From Chryseobacterium sp. ISL-6 (GTDB taxonomy: Bacteria > Bacteroidota > Bacteroidia > Flavobacteriales > Weeksellaceae): a stretch of 64,000 nucleotides of DNA. The stretch's first letter is position 1, and the number at the start of each line of letters is the position of its first letter. The notes under the pieces were generated by a model. That model had not been told where the DNA came from. It saw only the letters and a program-made list of their open reading frames with translations, and did not search any database. The stretch is taken from assembly GCF_018613715.1 (NCBI RefSeq), contig NZ_JAGGPT010000005.1:590551-654550 (forward strand). Reading direction: 5' to 3'. The position numbers and the translations under genes are program-made. Positions 26,230 to 34,414 of this stretch are shown piece after piece.

Positions 26230-27888
26230 ATGGGAAACAAAATTATCACAGAAAAAGATTTCTGGATGTGTTCCAGTGGAGCAATGCCCGCTCAATTACA
26301 AGGAACCAGAAAAAGTAATAAAAAAAGTTCAGGCGAAGTCTACATTACTGTAGCAGATACTGCTACAAGCAGCTGGATAGATTTCGGATGTACAAAGAAT
26401 ATGCTTTGGGCAGCTCTTTTAACGGCTGTTGCCGTTGTGGTTGTTGTAGCATTAATTGTAGGTACAGGCGGAGTTGCTGCCATTGGTCTTATCGGAATGA
26501 TGGCTATTGGTGCCGCAGCAGGAGTCGCTGGAGGTGTTATTGCCGCAGTTGATGGTGCATTGAAATGTGGACAAAAAAATGCTACTGCCAGGACCTGGGA
26601 TGGAAGTAAAGATAACCTTCTTCTTACAGGTACTCCGGGTATTACAGGAAACAGAACAATGACCTGTTCTATTGGAGGGGTTGTAAAATTTGCTCCGGAG
26701 ATAAAAAGCTGGGGTCATGCTTTGGCTTTAGGAGGTTTTAACTATGTTACTCAATTAGCAGGCTGTGCACTGGGTGGCGCTGCAGTCGGTGCCGGAGGTT
26801 TTCTGGTATCAGGTCTGGCTGGAGGATCATTAGCAATAGCAGCACCAACGTTTTCAAGTGTTTTATCGAATGTTGCCGGAAGTTTCACCGGGATCTGGGG
26901 TGGAAGCAGAGCTCTTTTTGGACTTAATTCTTTAGCCAATGAACACGCATATGGAAATGTACAGGATGCCGGAGATGCCGGAGCCGCTTTAGTTAACGGA
27001 GGCGTACCGGAAATAGGTATGGGAAAGCGTATATTTTCAGGACAGGCACATCCATCAGATTATCTTCTTTTCTTATATTTGCTTAATATACGGGCAAAAG
27101 GGCCTGCTCCCATTGAAGAGCCTAATACAGGGGGTGATAAAGATGGAAATACACCTTCTGATAAAGATGGTAACAATACCAATAAAGATGAAGGCCAACC
27201 AAAAGATGAAGATGGAAATCAAAGCCCTGAAGAGGAAGGACAGCCAAAAGAAGAAGGAAATAAGACTCCAGAAGATGAGGGTGCAAATGGAAATAAGGGT
27301 CAAGGAGATGAAGGACATAATAATTCTGGAGAAAACAAAAAAGGAGATGCTTATGAAAGCACCCCTCAAAAACCAAGTGACAAATTAATAGCAGATACTG
27401 AAGCTAAGGCTAAAGAAATTGTAGAAACTCAAAGTGCGAAAGAAAGGGGGCCTTGTTTATCCGGAGTATATGATCCGGTGACTGGAAAAACTTTTTATGG
27501 ACAAAACTTTAAAAATAATGTTACAGGTAAAGCTGCCTATGAAAAATGGCTAAGTGATCCTCCAGAATTAGGAGGTGCTGATCCACTTATTAAACAGAAA
27601 GTCGCAGAATATGAGGCTAAAATTAAAAATGGTGAGATAGAACTTCCTGAAACCGCCGACAACAGATTGGCCGCACATTCAGAAATCAGAGCTTATGATC
27701 AGGCGTTAAAAGCTAGACGAGAAGCAGGGCTTCCAGTGGATGAAAATTCAATCAGAGAGATGGATCTTCATAATAGAGATTTACAAAATAATGCGATTAA
27801 AAATAATGGCGGAACGCCACCGCCTAAAGTAAGATGCCCACATTGTGGATTCTTAACTGATGGAATAAACACCCATGGACATAATTAA
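26230..27888 (+). CDS. PAAR-like T6SS polymorphic toxin with YwqJ-like deaminase tip
   Basis: A 552-residue effector. Residues 1-290 match the previous PAAR-like toxin almost exactly. An acidic Asn/Gly/Lys-rich linker follows (about 295-385). The C-terminal domain has the deaminase layout: GPCLSGVYDPVTGKTFYGQN (about 414-433), a zinc-ligand and catalytic Glu in AAHSEIRAY (H-x-E, about 480) and PKVRCPHCGF (CxxC, about 535), typical of YwqJ-like nucleic-acid or nucleotide deaminase toxins. The next gene encodes a YwqK-like antitoxin, which fits this identification independently. Substrate (DNA, RNA or free base) is unknown. Confidence 0.8.
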   Translation: MGNKIITEKDFWMCSSGAMPAQLQGTRKSNKKSSGEVYITVADTATSSWIDFGCTKNMLWAALLTAVAVVVVVALIVGTGGVAAIGLIGMMAIGAAAGVAGGVIAAVDGALKCGQKNATARTWDGSKDNLLLTGTPGITGNRTMTCSIGGVVKFAPEIKSWGHALALGGFNYVTQLAGCALGGAAVGAGGFLVSGLAGGSLAIAAPTFSSVLSNVAGSFTGIWGGSRALFGLNSLANEHAYGNVQDAGDAGAALVNGGVPEIGMGKRIFSGQAHPSDYLLFLYLLNIRAKGPAPIEEPNTGGDKDGNTPSDKDGNNTNKDEGQPKDEDGNQSPEEEGQPKEEGNKTPEDEGANGNKGQGDEGHNNSGENKKGDAYESTPQKPSDKLIADTEAKAKEIVETQSAKERGPCLSGVYDPVTGKTFYGQNFKNNVTGKAAYEKWLSDPPELGGADPLIKQKVAEYEAKIKNGEIELPETADNRLAAHSEIRAYDQALKARREAGLPVDENSIREMDLHNRDLQNNAIKNNGGTPPPKVRCPHCGFLTDGINTHGHN

Positions 27889-28396
27889 TAAATTTATGAT
27901 TAATAATAATGTAGAATTCAGATTTGAAGATATTGATGACCGTTTATACACTAAAAATGATATTAACGGATATGCTATCTATTTTTTAGATGAAGAATTC
28001 AAAAAACCTTTTACTGGTGAGATTTATGTGAGATTTAATGATGATATAGAATCTGAGGCTGAATATAAGAATGGCTATAAAAATGGAATTGAACATCTTT
28101 ATAATTCAAACGGGGATATAGAACAAACCAATGAAAACAGAGGAAACGTGATGTTTGGTATTTCAAAAGAATATGATGAAAATGGGAACATAGCAGTAGT
28201 CAGTATAGTTTATAATAATGATTATCTTAAATCGGTAGAAATGAGCAACGGTGCTATTCAGGAAACGAGTTCCTATAATAACAAATTTGGTGAATCTTTG
28301 CCTGAGTATATTAAAGGCCTTTTAAAACTTTCCAATGAGGAACTATTTAATTATGAATTTAAAATCAATAATCCATATCTGAATTACAATCCATAA
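27875..28396 (+). CDS. YwqK-like immunity protein with MORN-type repeats
   Basis: A 173-residue protein whose start lies 14 bases inside the deaminase toxin gene, so the two are translationally coupled. It contains MORN/YwqK-type units with the pattern G.IYVRFNDD, AEYKNGYKNGIEHLYNSNG and ISKEYDENGNIA (about 47-110). YwqK-type proteins are antitoxins of YwqJ deaminases, so toxin and immunity support one another. It is cytosolic. A weak hairpin with a long T run (28413-28440) follows and ends the T6SS island. Confidence 0.78.
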   Translation: MDIINKFMINNNVEFRFEDIDDRLYTKNDINGYAIYFLDEEFKKPFTGEIYVRFNDDIESEAEYKNGYKNGIEHLYNSNGDIEQTNENRGNVMFGISKEYDENGNIAVVSIVYNNDYLKSVEMSNGAIQETSSYNNKFGESLPEYIKGLLKLSNEELFNYEFKINNPYLNYNP

Positions 28397-28412
28397 GGAA
28401 GAAGAATTAAAT

Positions 28413-28440
28413 AAAAAGATCTCATTTAAGGTCTTTTTTT
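28413..28440 (+). terminator. Probable terminator closing the T6SS island
   Basis: AAAAAGATC and GGTCTTTTT form an imperfect stem, then a run of T. Confidence 0.6.
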
Positions 28441-28486
28441 TATTTTTTAAAACTCAAATTGTAGAACATAAATATTCCTATTTTCT

Positions 28487-28494
28487 TATATTTG
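28487..28494 (+). promoter_or_regulatory. -7 element of polA
   Basis: TATATTTG matches TAnnTTTG. The TTG at 28492 lies inside it, so it cannot be the start codon; the ATG at 28510 is the correct start. Confidence 0.6.
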
Positions 28495-28509
28495 TTCATT
28501 ATAGAAAAT

Positions 28510-31335
28510 ATGGACGCAACTCAAGATAAAAGGTTATTTCTCATCGATGCTTATGCGATGATTTTCAGAGGATATTACGCATTAATTAGAAATCCAAGGC
28601 TAACGAGTACGGGAGTAGATACTTCTGCTATTTTTGGTTTTACCAATTCTTTGATCGAATTGATCAGAAGAGAAAAACCATCCCATTTAGCCGTTGTGTT
28701 TGATGTTGGAAAAGCAAGTGTAAGAACTGATGATTATGCCGACTATAAAGCCAATCGAAGTGAAACTCCGGAAGCTATTAAAATTGCTGTTCCATATATC
28801 CATAAGATTTTAGAAGCGATGCATATTCCTAATTTAGGAGTAGAAGGTTACGAAGCTGATGATGTGATCGGGACTATTGCTTGTAAAGCGGAAAAAGAAG
28901 GATATACTACTTTCATGGTAACCCCTGATAAAGACTTTGCCCAACTGGTTACAGATAAAATTAAAATCTATAAACCGGGTTTAAAAGGTGGAGATATTGA
29001 AATTTTGGGTGTAGAGGAAGTGAAAGCCAAATATGAAATTGAAGATCCAAAACAAGTCATTGATTTTCTTGCGATGATGGGTGATGCTGTGGATAATATT
29101 CCGGGGTTGGAAGGGGTAGGAGAAAAAACAGCTATGAAATTCCTTAAAGAATATGGAAGCATTGAAAACCTTCTGGCTAATACTCATCAGTTAAAAGGAA
29201 AATTAAAAGAGAAAATAGAAGCTTCGGCAGAAAGAGGAATTTTATCTAAAAAATTAGCGACCATTATTTGTGATGCTCCAATCGAATTCCATCAGGAACA
29301 ATACGATCTTGAAACTCCGGATTTTGAAAAAGTAAAACAAGTTTTTGATGAAATAGAATTCAGAAGATTGTATGAAAATCTGTATCGTGCTTTTGCTCCT
29401 ACAGAAACTGTAGTAGTCGCAGAGGTTGAGGTATCTGAAACATCAAAAGGAACTATTGTTAAAGGTCAGGTTACCCAGCTTGATCTGTTTGCTACTTATG
29501 AAGAGCTCGATCAGGCAACTTCTACAAAAGCAACTATAGAACATAATGAGCACTTATATCAATTCGTCGATAATCCAAAAGCTCAAAAAATTCTTGTTAA
29601 TAATTTATTGAAACAAAGAGTGGTTTGTTTCGATACAGAAACAACTTCTTTAAACGAGTTGGAAGCTGAATTGGTAGGAATGAGTTTCTCCTATAAAAAA
29701 GGATTGGCCTATTATATTCCTTTGTCAGAAGATAAAGGTGAGGTGCTACAGACATTGGAGATTTTCAGACCGTTTTTTGAGAAAGAAGATTTACTGAAAG
29801 TAGCCCATAATCTGAAATTCGATTATAAAATTTTAAAACAATATGACATCACTGTAAAAGGAGCAATGTTCGATACGATGATTGCCCATTATCTTCTGAG
29901 TCCGGATGGGAGACATGGAATGGATTATCTTTCAGAGGTGTACTTAAATTATAAGCCAGTTTCTATTGAAACCATTATCGGAAAGAAAGGGAAAAATCAG
30001 GGAACTTTCAGGGATGCCGATTTAAGGACACAAACGGATTATGCTGCAGAAGATGCAGATGTTACTTTCCAGTTGTATGAACTTTTTGCTCCCCAATTGA
30101 AGAAAGAGAATCTGGAAGATCTGTTCTTTAAAATAGAAATGCCTTTGATGGAAGTTTTAGCTAAAATGGAACTTGAAGGAATTTCTCTCGATGAAAAGTG
30201 GCTGGCTCAGGAAAGTATTGATTTAGAAAATGATCTAAGAGAATTAGAGTCTAAGATTTTTGAATTTTCTGGTGAAGAATTCAATATGAACTCGCCAAAA
30301 CAATTGGGTGAAATTTTATTTGAAAAAATGCAGCTCGATCCAAAAGCTAAGAAAACTAAAACCGGACAGTATGCAACTTCTGAAGATGTTTTACAAAAAT
30401 TGTCTTCAAAGCATGAAATTATAAAATATATCCTTGAATACAGAACTTATCAGAAACTGAAATCAACGTATGTAGATGCGTTGCCATCTCAGATTGATAA
30501 GGATGAGCGTGTACATACCAACTTCTCTCAGACAACTGCGGCAACAGGTCGTTTGGCAAGTGTGAATCCGAATTTGCAGAATATTCCGATCAGAACCCTG
30601 AGAGGACAACAGATTCGTGGAGCATTTGTTTCAGGAGAAGGAAAGAAAATTATCTCTGCCGATTATTCACAGATTGAACTTCGTTTAATCGCTGAAATTT
30701 CCGGGGAAGATAATATGATCAAAGCATTCCAGGATGGTGAAGATATTCACGCTTCTACAGCGGCAAAATTGTTTAAAATTCCTTTAGAGGAAGTTTCAAA
30801 AACACAAAGAAGTCAGGCTAAAACGGTAAACTTTGGAATCATCTATGGTCAGGGTGCTTTTGCATTGGCTGAACAAACTGGCTTATCAAGATCAGAAGCT
30901 AAGCAGATGATCGAGGCCTATTTTGAGACCTATCCAAAGTTGAAAGAATATATGGCCGAGCAGGTGAAAAACGCACGTGAGATAGGTTATGTGGAAACTA
31001 TTTTAGGCAGAAAACGCCACCTAAAAGATATCAACTCTAACAATTTCGTTGTACGAGGCCACGCAGAAAGAAATGCTGTTAATGCTCCAGTACAAGGAAG
31101 TGCAGCTGATGTAGTAAAGATGGCAATGATCAAAATTGATCAGCAACTGGACCAACAAAAACTTAAGACCAGAATGTTACTTCAGGTACATGACGAATTG
31201 GTATTTGAATCTCCAATTGACGAGATTGAAGTTGCTTCAAAACTAATCAAAACAGAAATGGAAAGTGCCATTGAAACACAGGTTCCTTTATTGGTTGAAG
31301 TTGGAGTAGGGAACAACTGGCTGGAAGCACATTAA
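28510..31335 (+). CDS. polA: DNA polymerase I
   Basis: A 941-residue family A polymerase for Okazaki-fragment maturation and repair. All three activities look intact: the 5' nuclease domain (about 1-290, VEGYEADDVIGT and MMGDAVDNIPG), a proofreading exonuclease with CFDTETTSL (D-x-E, about residue 371) and YAAEDADVTF, and the polymerase with GRLASVNPNLQNIP, SADYSQIELR, the O-helix QAKTVNFGIIYGQG and LLQVHDELVFE. The start at ATG 28510 is chosen because the upstream in-frame TTG lies in the promoter. It marks the housekeeping edge of the T6SS island. Confidence 0.97.
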   Translation: MDATQDKRLFLIDAYAMIFRGYYALIRNPRLTSTGVDTSAIFGFTNSLIELIRREKPSHLAVVFDVGKASVRTDDYADYKANRSETPEAIKIAVPYIHKILEAMHIPNLGVEGYEADDVIGTIACKAEKEGYTTFMVTPDKDFAQLVTDKIKIYKPGLKGGDIEILGVEEVKAKYEIEDPKQVIDFLAMMGDAVDNIPGLEGVGEKTAMKFLKEYGSIENLLANTHQLKGKLKEKIEASAERGILSKKLATIICDAPIEFHQEQYDLETPDFEKVKQVFDEIEFRRLYENLYRAFAPTETVVVAEVEVSETSKGTIVKGQVTQLDLFATYEELDQATSTKATIEHNEHLYQFVDNPKAQKILVNNLLKQRVVCFDTETTSLNELEAELVGMSFSYKKGLAYYIPLSEDKGEVLQTLEIFRPFFEKEDLLKVAHNLKFDYKILKQYDITVKGAMFDTMIAHYLLSPDGRHGMDYLSEVYLNYKPVSIETIIGKKGKNQGTFRDADLRTQTDYAAEDADVTFQLYELFAPQLKKENLEDLFFKIEMPLMEVLAKMELEGISLDEKWLAQESIDLENDLRELESKIFEFSGEEFNMNSPKQLGEILFEKMQLDPKAKKTKTGQYATSEDVLQKLSSKHEIIKYILEYRTYQKLKSTYVDALPSQIDKDERVHTNFSQTTAATGRLASVNPNLQNIPIRTLRGQQIRGAFVSGEGKKIISADYSQIELRLIAEISGEDNMIKAFQDGEDIHASTAAKLFKIPLEEVSKTQRSQAKTVNFGIIYGQGAFALAEQTGLSRSEAKQMIEAYFETYPKLKEYMAEQVKNAREIGYVETILGRKRHLKDINSNNFVVRGHAERNAVNAPVQGSAADVVKMAMIKIDQQLDQQKLKTRMLLQVHDELVFESPIDEIEVASKLIKTEMESAIETQVPLLVEVGVGNNWLEAH

Positions 31336-31353
31336 AAAAATAAAATTCTTTAT

Positions 31354-31396
31354 AAAGAAAACCTTTCACTTTGATGGAAGGTTTCTTTGTTTTTTC
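31354..31396 (+). terminator. Terminator after polA
   Basis: AAAGAAAACCTT and AAGGTTTCTTT form a stem with one bulge, followed by a T run. Confidence 0.8.
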
Positions 31397-31423
31397 AAAG
31401 ATGGAAAAATTTAATTAAAAAGA

Positions 31424-31837
31424 TTACCGCCTTCTTGAGGGGCTACTTCTTGTATGTGGCCTAACATATGTTCCATCCTTTCTAGTATATCCCTTTACCT
31501 TTACAGACCCTCCCGAGCTTGAGCTACTTGAATTATAGTTGTATGATGAACTTGGTGATGATTTTAAAGGTGTATAATTGGTGTATGATGTATAGATCGG
31601 ATTGTATGTCCATCCAGAATAATTCCCCCATTTTATTTTCTTATAATTCTTTTTATTTGATTTAGACGATAGATAGACTGGTGTATCTTTGGGAATTATA
31701 GTTATTACATTGGTAGAGTCTGATGAATTATAAACCTTTGCATCTTCAGATAGTAAAACAGTATAATAATTTGTTGAACATGATACTGCAATAATGCAGA
31801 TTATTATAAGGCTAAATACGTTTAAAATGTTTTTCAT
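31424..31837 (-). CDS. SH3-like lipoprotein with a Ser-rich tail
   Basis: A 137-residue lipoprotein with signal peptide and lipobox IAVSCST (Cys about 20). Residues about 25-80 look like a small bacterial SH3 domain (VYNSSDSTNVITIIPKDTPVYLSS, with WGNYSGWTY as the closing strand). A Ser/Tyr-rich low-complexity stretch follows, then KGYTRKDGTYVRPHTRSSPSRRR, where the phrase YTRKDGTYVRPH is a known small motif of exported proteins. It probably binds cell-wall material or a protein partner in the envelope. It stands alone, convergent with polA. Confidence 0.6.
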   Translation of the reverse strand: MKNILNVFSLIIICIIAVSCSTNYYTVLLSEDAKVYNSSDSTNVITIIPKDTPVYLSSKSNKKNYKKIKWGNYSGWTYNPIYTSYTNYTPLKSSPSSSYNYNSSSSSSGGSVKVKGYTRKDGTYVRPHTRSSPSRRR

Positions 31838-31930
31838 GGTTACTTTTTATTAAGTATTTCAAATCTAGAGAATATAACCATAAATTAATTACGGTTTCCC
31901 GCAGTCATCAAAAAGCTTAAAGTTCTTTTT

Positions 31931-32566
31931 CTATTTCGCTTTCGAAAGCGCCATTTTCACAGCAAGAAAGGTAAGCACACTCGCCATAAACCATTTTTGC
32001 ACTTTGATCCAGATAGGATTTTTAGCAAAAAATGAAGCTGCCTTTGCTGCCGTTAAAACAATAATGAAATTGACCGTAAAACTTGTGAAAATCTGTATTA
32101 ATCCAAGCTCTAAGCTTTGTGTAAAGATAGAACCGTACTGAGGTTTTATAAACTGAGGAAAAAAGGACAGATAGAAAACAGCTACTTTTGGATTAAGAAC
32201 ATTCGTTAAGAAACCGACTGCAAATAATTTTTTAGGTCCATCTGCTGTCATATTTTTATCTACTTCAAAGATATTTTTACCGTTTGGTTTAATAGCCTGG
32301 TAAGCGAGATATAAAAGATATATTGTTCCCAGAATTTTTAAAACGATATAAGCATAAGGTACAGCAAACAACACTGCAGTTAGTCCAAAAGAAACCATGA
32401 CAATGTGAAATAAAAAACCGCAGACAACACCTGCAAGTGAGGTTAATCCCGCTTTTTTTCCTTGTGTAATGGATCTTGAAATCAGATAAATCATATTAGG
32501 TCCCGGACTTATGACCAAAATAAACGCGGCTAAGAGAAAGAAGAAAAGATCATGGATAGGAATCAT
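31931..32566 (-). CDS. LysE/RhtB family amino-acid exporter
   Basis: A 211-residue inner-membrane protein with six predicted helices and the N-terminal family signature FILVISPGPNMIYLISRS (about 16-33). LysE/RhtB members export amino acids or their derivatives, or quorum-type compounds. Length is standard. It is transcribed alone, next to an unrelated small gene. The substrate cannot be inferred. Confidence 0.88.
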   Translation of the reverse strand: MIPIHDLFFFLLAAFILVISPGPNMIYLISRSITQGKKAGLTSLAGVVCGFLFHIVMVSFGLTAVLFAVPYAYIVLKILGTIYLLYLAYQAIKPNGKNIFEVDKNMTADGPKKLFAVGFLTNVLNPKVAVFYLSFFPQFIKPQYGSIFTQSLELGLIQIFTSFTVNFIIVLTAAKAASFFAKNPIWIKVQKWFMASVLTFLAVKMALSKAK

Positions 32567-32602
32567 AATTTATTGCAAAGATAAGAAATCATTGAGATCC
32601 AT

Positions 32603-32899
32603 TTACTTTGAATTTATAAATTCTTCCAAATCCTTAATCTCTCTGATTACAAGATCTGTATACTCAATATTAAAAAATATAATATCCCTATCATTCGAAT
32701 CTTTTGCTACTTTGATTGTTATTACATCATGTATTAAAAGTGTAAACCAAAGGTTTTGTTCGCCATCGGTGTAATGGAGTTCATATTTGACCAATTCATT
32801 ATCGACAGTAAGGGGTAAGTTAATTTTTCTATGAAAAAAGTCAAGAAGATCAAAGAGACCTTCTTTAAAAATCCAAAATCCATAATGATGTATTTTCAT
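32603..32899 (-). CDS. Uncharacterised protein, 98 residues
   Basis: A small cytosolic acidic protein, alternating beta and alpha by eye (LVKYELHYTDGEQNLWFTLLIHDVITIKV segments, C-terminal IREIKDLEEFI helix). It begins 9 bases after the SUFU-domain gene, so the two probably form an operon. No family is recognised. SUFU proteins often accompany contact-dependent toxin systems, so this could be another immunity-type protein, but no toxin is adjacent. Confidence 0.5.
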   Translation of the reverse strand: MKIHHYGFWIFKEGLFDLLDFFHRKINLPLTVDNELVKYELHYTDGEQNLWFTLLIHDVITIKVAKDSNDRDIIFFNIEYTDLVIREIKDLEEFINSK

Positions 32900-32908
32900 A
32901 CCTACTTT

Positions 32909-33511
32909 TTATTCACCTTTAATTTTCTTCCTGTCCACTTTATAATTATCAAAATTAGGATGATGCCAGAATTTTTCAAGACCAATATTTTCATAAACTT
33001 CGATCTCATCTGAGTACATTGGATAAAGACTTGCGATACTTACCTTATAATCTGCTCCGATGTCGATGTGCAGATAGTCTTCTTTATCAATTGTACTTGG
33101 TGCAAAGATAAAAAATGCGTCCATTTCAGAATCGTCACTTATCTTTTCTTCGAAATTGATAAGTTGGCCATAAGAAAAAGGACAGTCTCCACGAAGTTTA
33201 TTCGCAATATATCCCATAGCTTGCGCCCAATCTAAGCGAGGTGAACTGACAGAAATGCAAAGTTCTGCTCTGCCTACTTTCCAGGCAGGATGCTGAACCA
33301 ATGACAATCCATAAGTGAAAGCTGTTGTATATCCTTTTTTAGGAATGTCCCGATACACAATAGTAGTGACACCCGGAATACCTTCTATGAGGCTTTTCTC
33401 CATATACAATTCAGGTTCTTGCTGAAAAATACGGTCAAGATGATTCAGATATTGTTCTGCCGGCGGAAGTTTTTTTCCTGCCTTCTTTTTCATGAAGTCA
33501 AATATTCCCAT
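32909..33511 (-). CDS. Suppressor-of-fused (SUFU) domain protein
   Basis: A 200-residue cytosolic protein with the SUFU-like fold: EQYLNHLDRIF, then VYRDIPKKGYTTAFTYGLSLVQHPAWK (the T..TYGLS.. block), AELCISVSS and a C-terminal LYPMYSDEIE..EKFWHH segment. Bacterial SUFU proteins are frequently immunity proteins in polymorphic toxin loci, or of unknown role. Here it is followed by an unknown 98-residue gene and no toxin lies nearby, so it may be an orphan immunity gene. Confidence 0.75.
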   Translation of the reverse strand: MGIFDFMKKKAGKKLPPAEQYLNHLDRIFQQEPELYMEKSLIEGIPGVTTIVYRDIPKKGYTTAFTYGLSLVQHPAWKVGRAELCISVSSPRLDWAQAMGYIANKLRGDCPFSYGQLINFEEKISDDSEMDAFFIFAPSTIDKEDYLHIDIGADYKVSIASLYPMYSDEIEVYENIGLEKFWHHPNFDNYKVDRKKIKGE

Positions 33512-33652
33512 GGTCTTAGTCTTTTATTTGGATCAGGTTTTAATTCTCAAGACGAATATACTCAATTATATCTTTTTAAGGATAAACGCTTTAAGCCATA
33601 AATAAGAATGAGTTCTGAAATTTTAAAAAAATATCAAATAAATTATTTTCGT

Positions 33653-33679
33653 TTTGACAAAATTTGTAAATTTGTCAAA
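33653..33679. promoter_or_regulatory. Operator TTTGAC-N15-GTCAAA overlapping the TetR gene promoter
   Basis: TTTGACAAA at 33653-33661 and TTTGTCAAA at 33671-33679 are inverted copies. The downstream arm overlaps TAAATTTG (33667-33674), a perfect -7 element, so binding would block RNA polymerase. The same layout recurs at 34344-34370. Confidence 0.7.
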
Positions 33680-33713
33680 TATTTCAGAAGCAGATTCCAA
33701 TATATTAAAGTAA

Positions 33714-34328
33714 ATGAGCCAATCCCTTTCCCAGGAAGAACTATTAAAAAGTCAGATTTTGCAGACCGCACAGGAGCTGTATCAACGTCATGGTATTAAG
33801 AAAGTGACAATGGATGATGTGGCGAAAGCGGTGGGAAAGACGAGAAGTGCTCTTTATTATTATTTTAAAAATAGGGATGAGCTTTTCGAAGCGGTAATGA
33901 TTTCCCTTGTGGATGAGGTGAAAAGTGAACTTGAAAAGATTATCTATAAAGAGAAAACATTAGAATCGCGTATTCAGGCATTCTGCTTTGCTAAGGTAAA
34001 AGGTTTCAACAAAACGAGGAATTTTATTTCAACTATTGAAGCAAATATGGATAAGGAAGAACGTTCCAAGTATTCAAGTATTATATGGGATATACATCAG
34101 AGAATGATGCGTTCTGAAACGGTATTACTGAAAAAAGTAATCAGTGAATCAGTAGAAGCAGGTGATATTACAGAGCCGGATTCGAAAACTATGGATACAT
34201 TGATATTTGTATTATTAAGCAGTATTCGTGGTATCCGTCGCGAATCGATAAGCGAAAATTATAAAGATCAATGGGAAGAAGGGGCTGAAATGCTAGCCAG
34301 AATGATTGTCGAGAAAATTAAAGGATAA
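33714..34328 (+). CDS. TetR family transcriptional repressor
   Basis: A 204-residue regulator with an N-terminal TetR HTH (ILQTAQELYQRHGIKKVTMDDVAKAVGKTRSALYYYFKNRDELF in pieces, about 14-60) and a variable ligand-binding domain. It lies directly upstream of an MFS exporter, and both genes are preceded by the same TTTGAC-N15-GTCAAA palindrome, which strongly suggests autorepression plus control of the exporter. The inducer is probably an exporter substrate. The start at ATG 33714 places the gene about 35 bases after the operator. Confidence 0.88.
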   Translation: MSQSLSQEELLKSQILQTAQELYQRHGIKKVTMDDVAKAVGKTRSALYYYFKNRDELFEAVMISLVDEVKSELEKIIYKEKTLESRIQAFCFAKVKGFNKTRNFISTIEANMDKEERSKYSSIIWDIHQRMMRSETVLLKKVISESVEAGDITEPDSKTMDTLIFVLLSSIRGIRRESISENYKDQWEEGAEMLARMIVEKIKG

Positions 34329-34343
34329 ATTTTTTTAAATAAA

Positions 34344-34370
34344 ATTTGACGTTTTGATGTTTTTTGTCAA
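34344..34370. promoter_or_regulatory. Second TTTGAC-N15-GTCAAA operator, before the MFS gene
   Basis: TTTGAC (34344-34349), 15 bases, GTCAAA (34365-34370), the same arm sequence and spacing as the site ahead of the TetR gene. It sits 44 bases before the exporter start codon. Confidence 0.68.
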
Positions 34371-34414
34371 ATAGTTAGATTAAAGTATTAAACTTAATTG
34401 AATTAAAATGTACC

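Larger units (their letters stand above)
24118..27110 (+). repeat. Direct repeat of about 890 bp: shared PAAR-like toxin N-terminal halves
   Basis: 24118 to about 25000 and 26230 to about 27110 match with only scattered, mostly silent differences; similarity fades in the linker (TGGDKDGNTPSDKDGN), beyond which the two toxins are unrelated. The repeat can recombine, deleting or swapping toxin-immunity cassettes. Confidence 0.85.

Noticed and set aside
28492..28509. TTG start codon extending polA by six codons
   Set aside because: The TTG falls inside the TATATTTG promoter element; the ATG at 28510 is preferred.
33608..33799. 63-codon plus-strand frame between the SUFU and TetR genes
   Set aside because: It overlaps the TetR start and covers the palindromic operator, and its composition is not protein-like.
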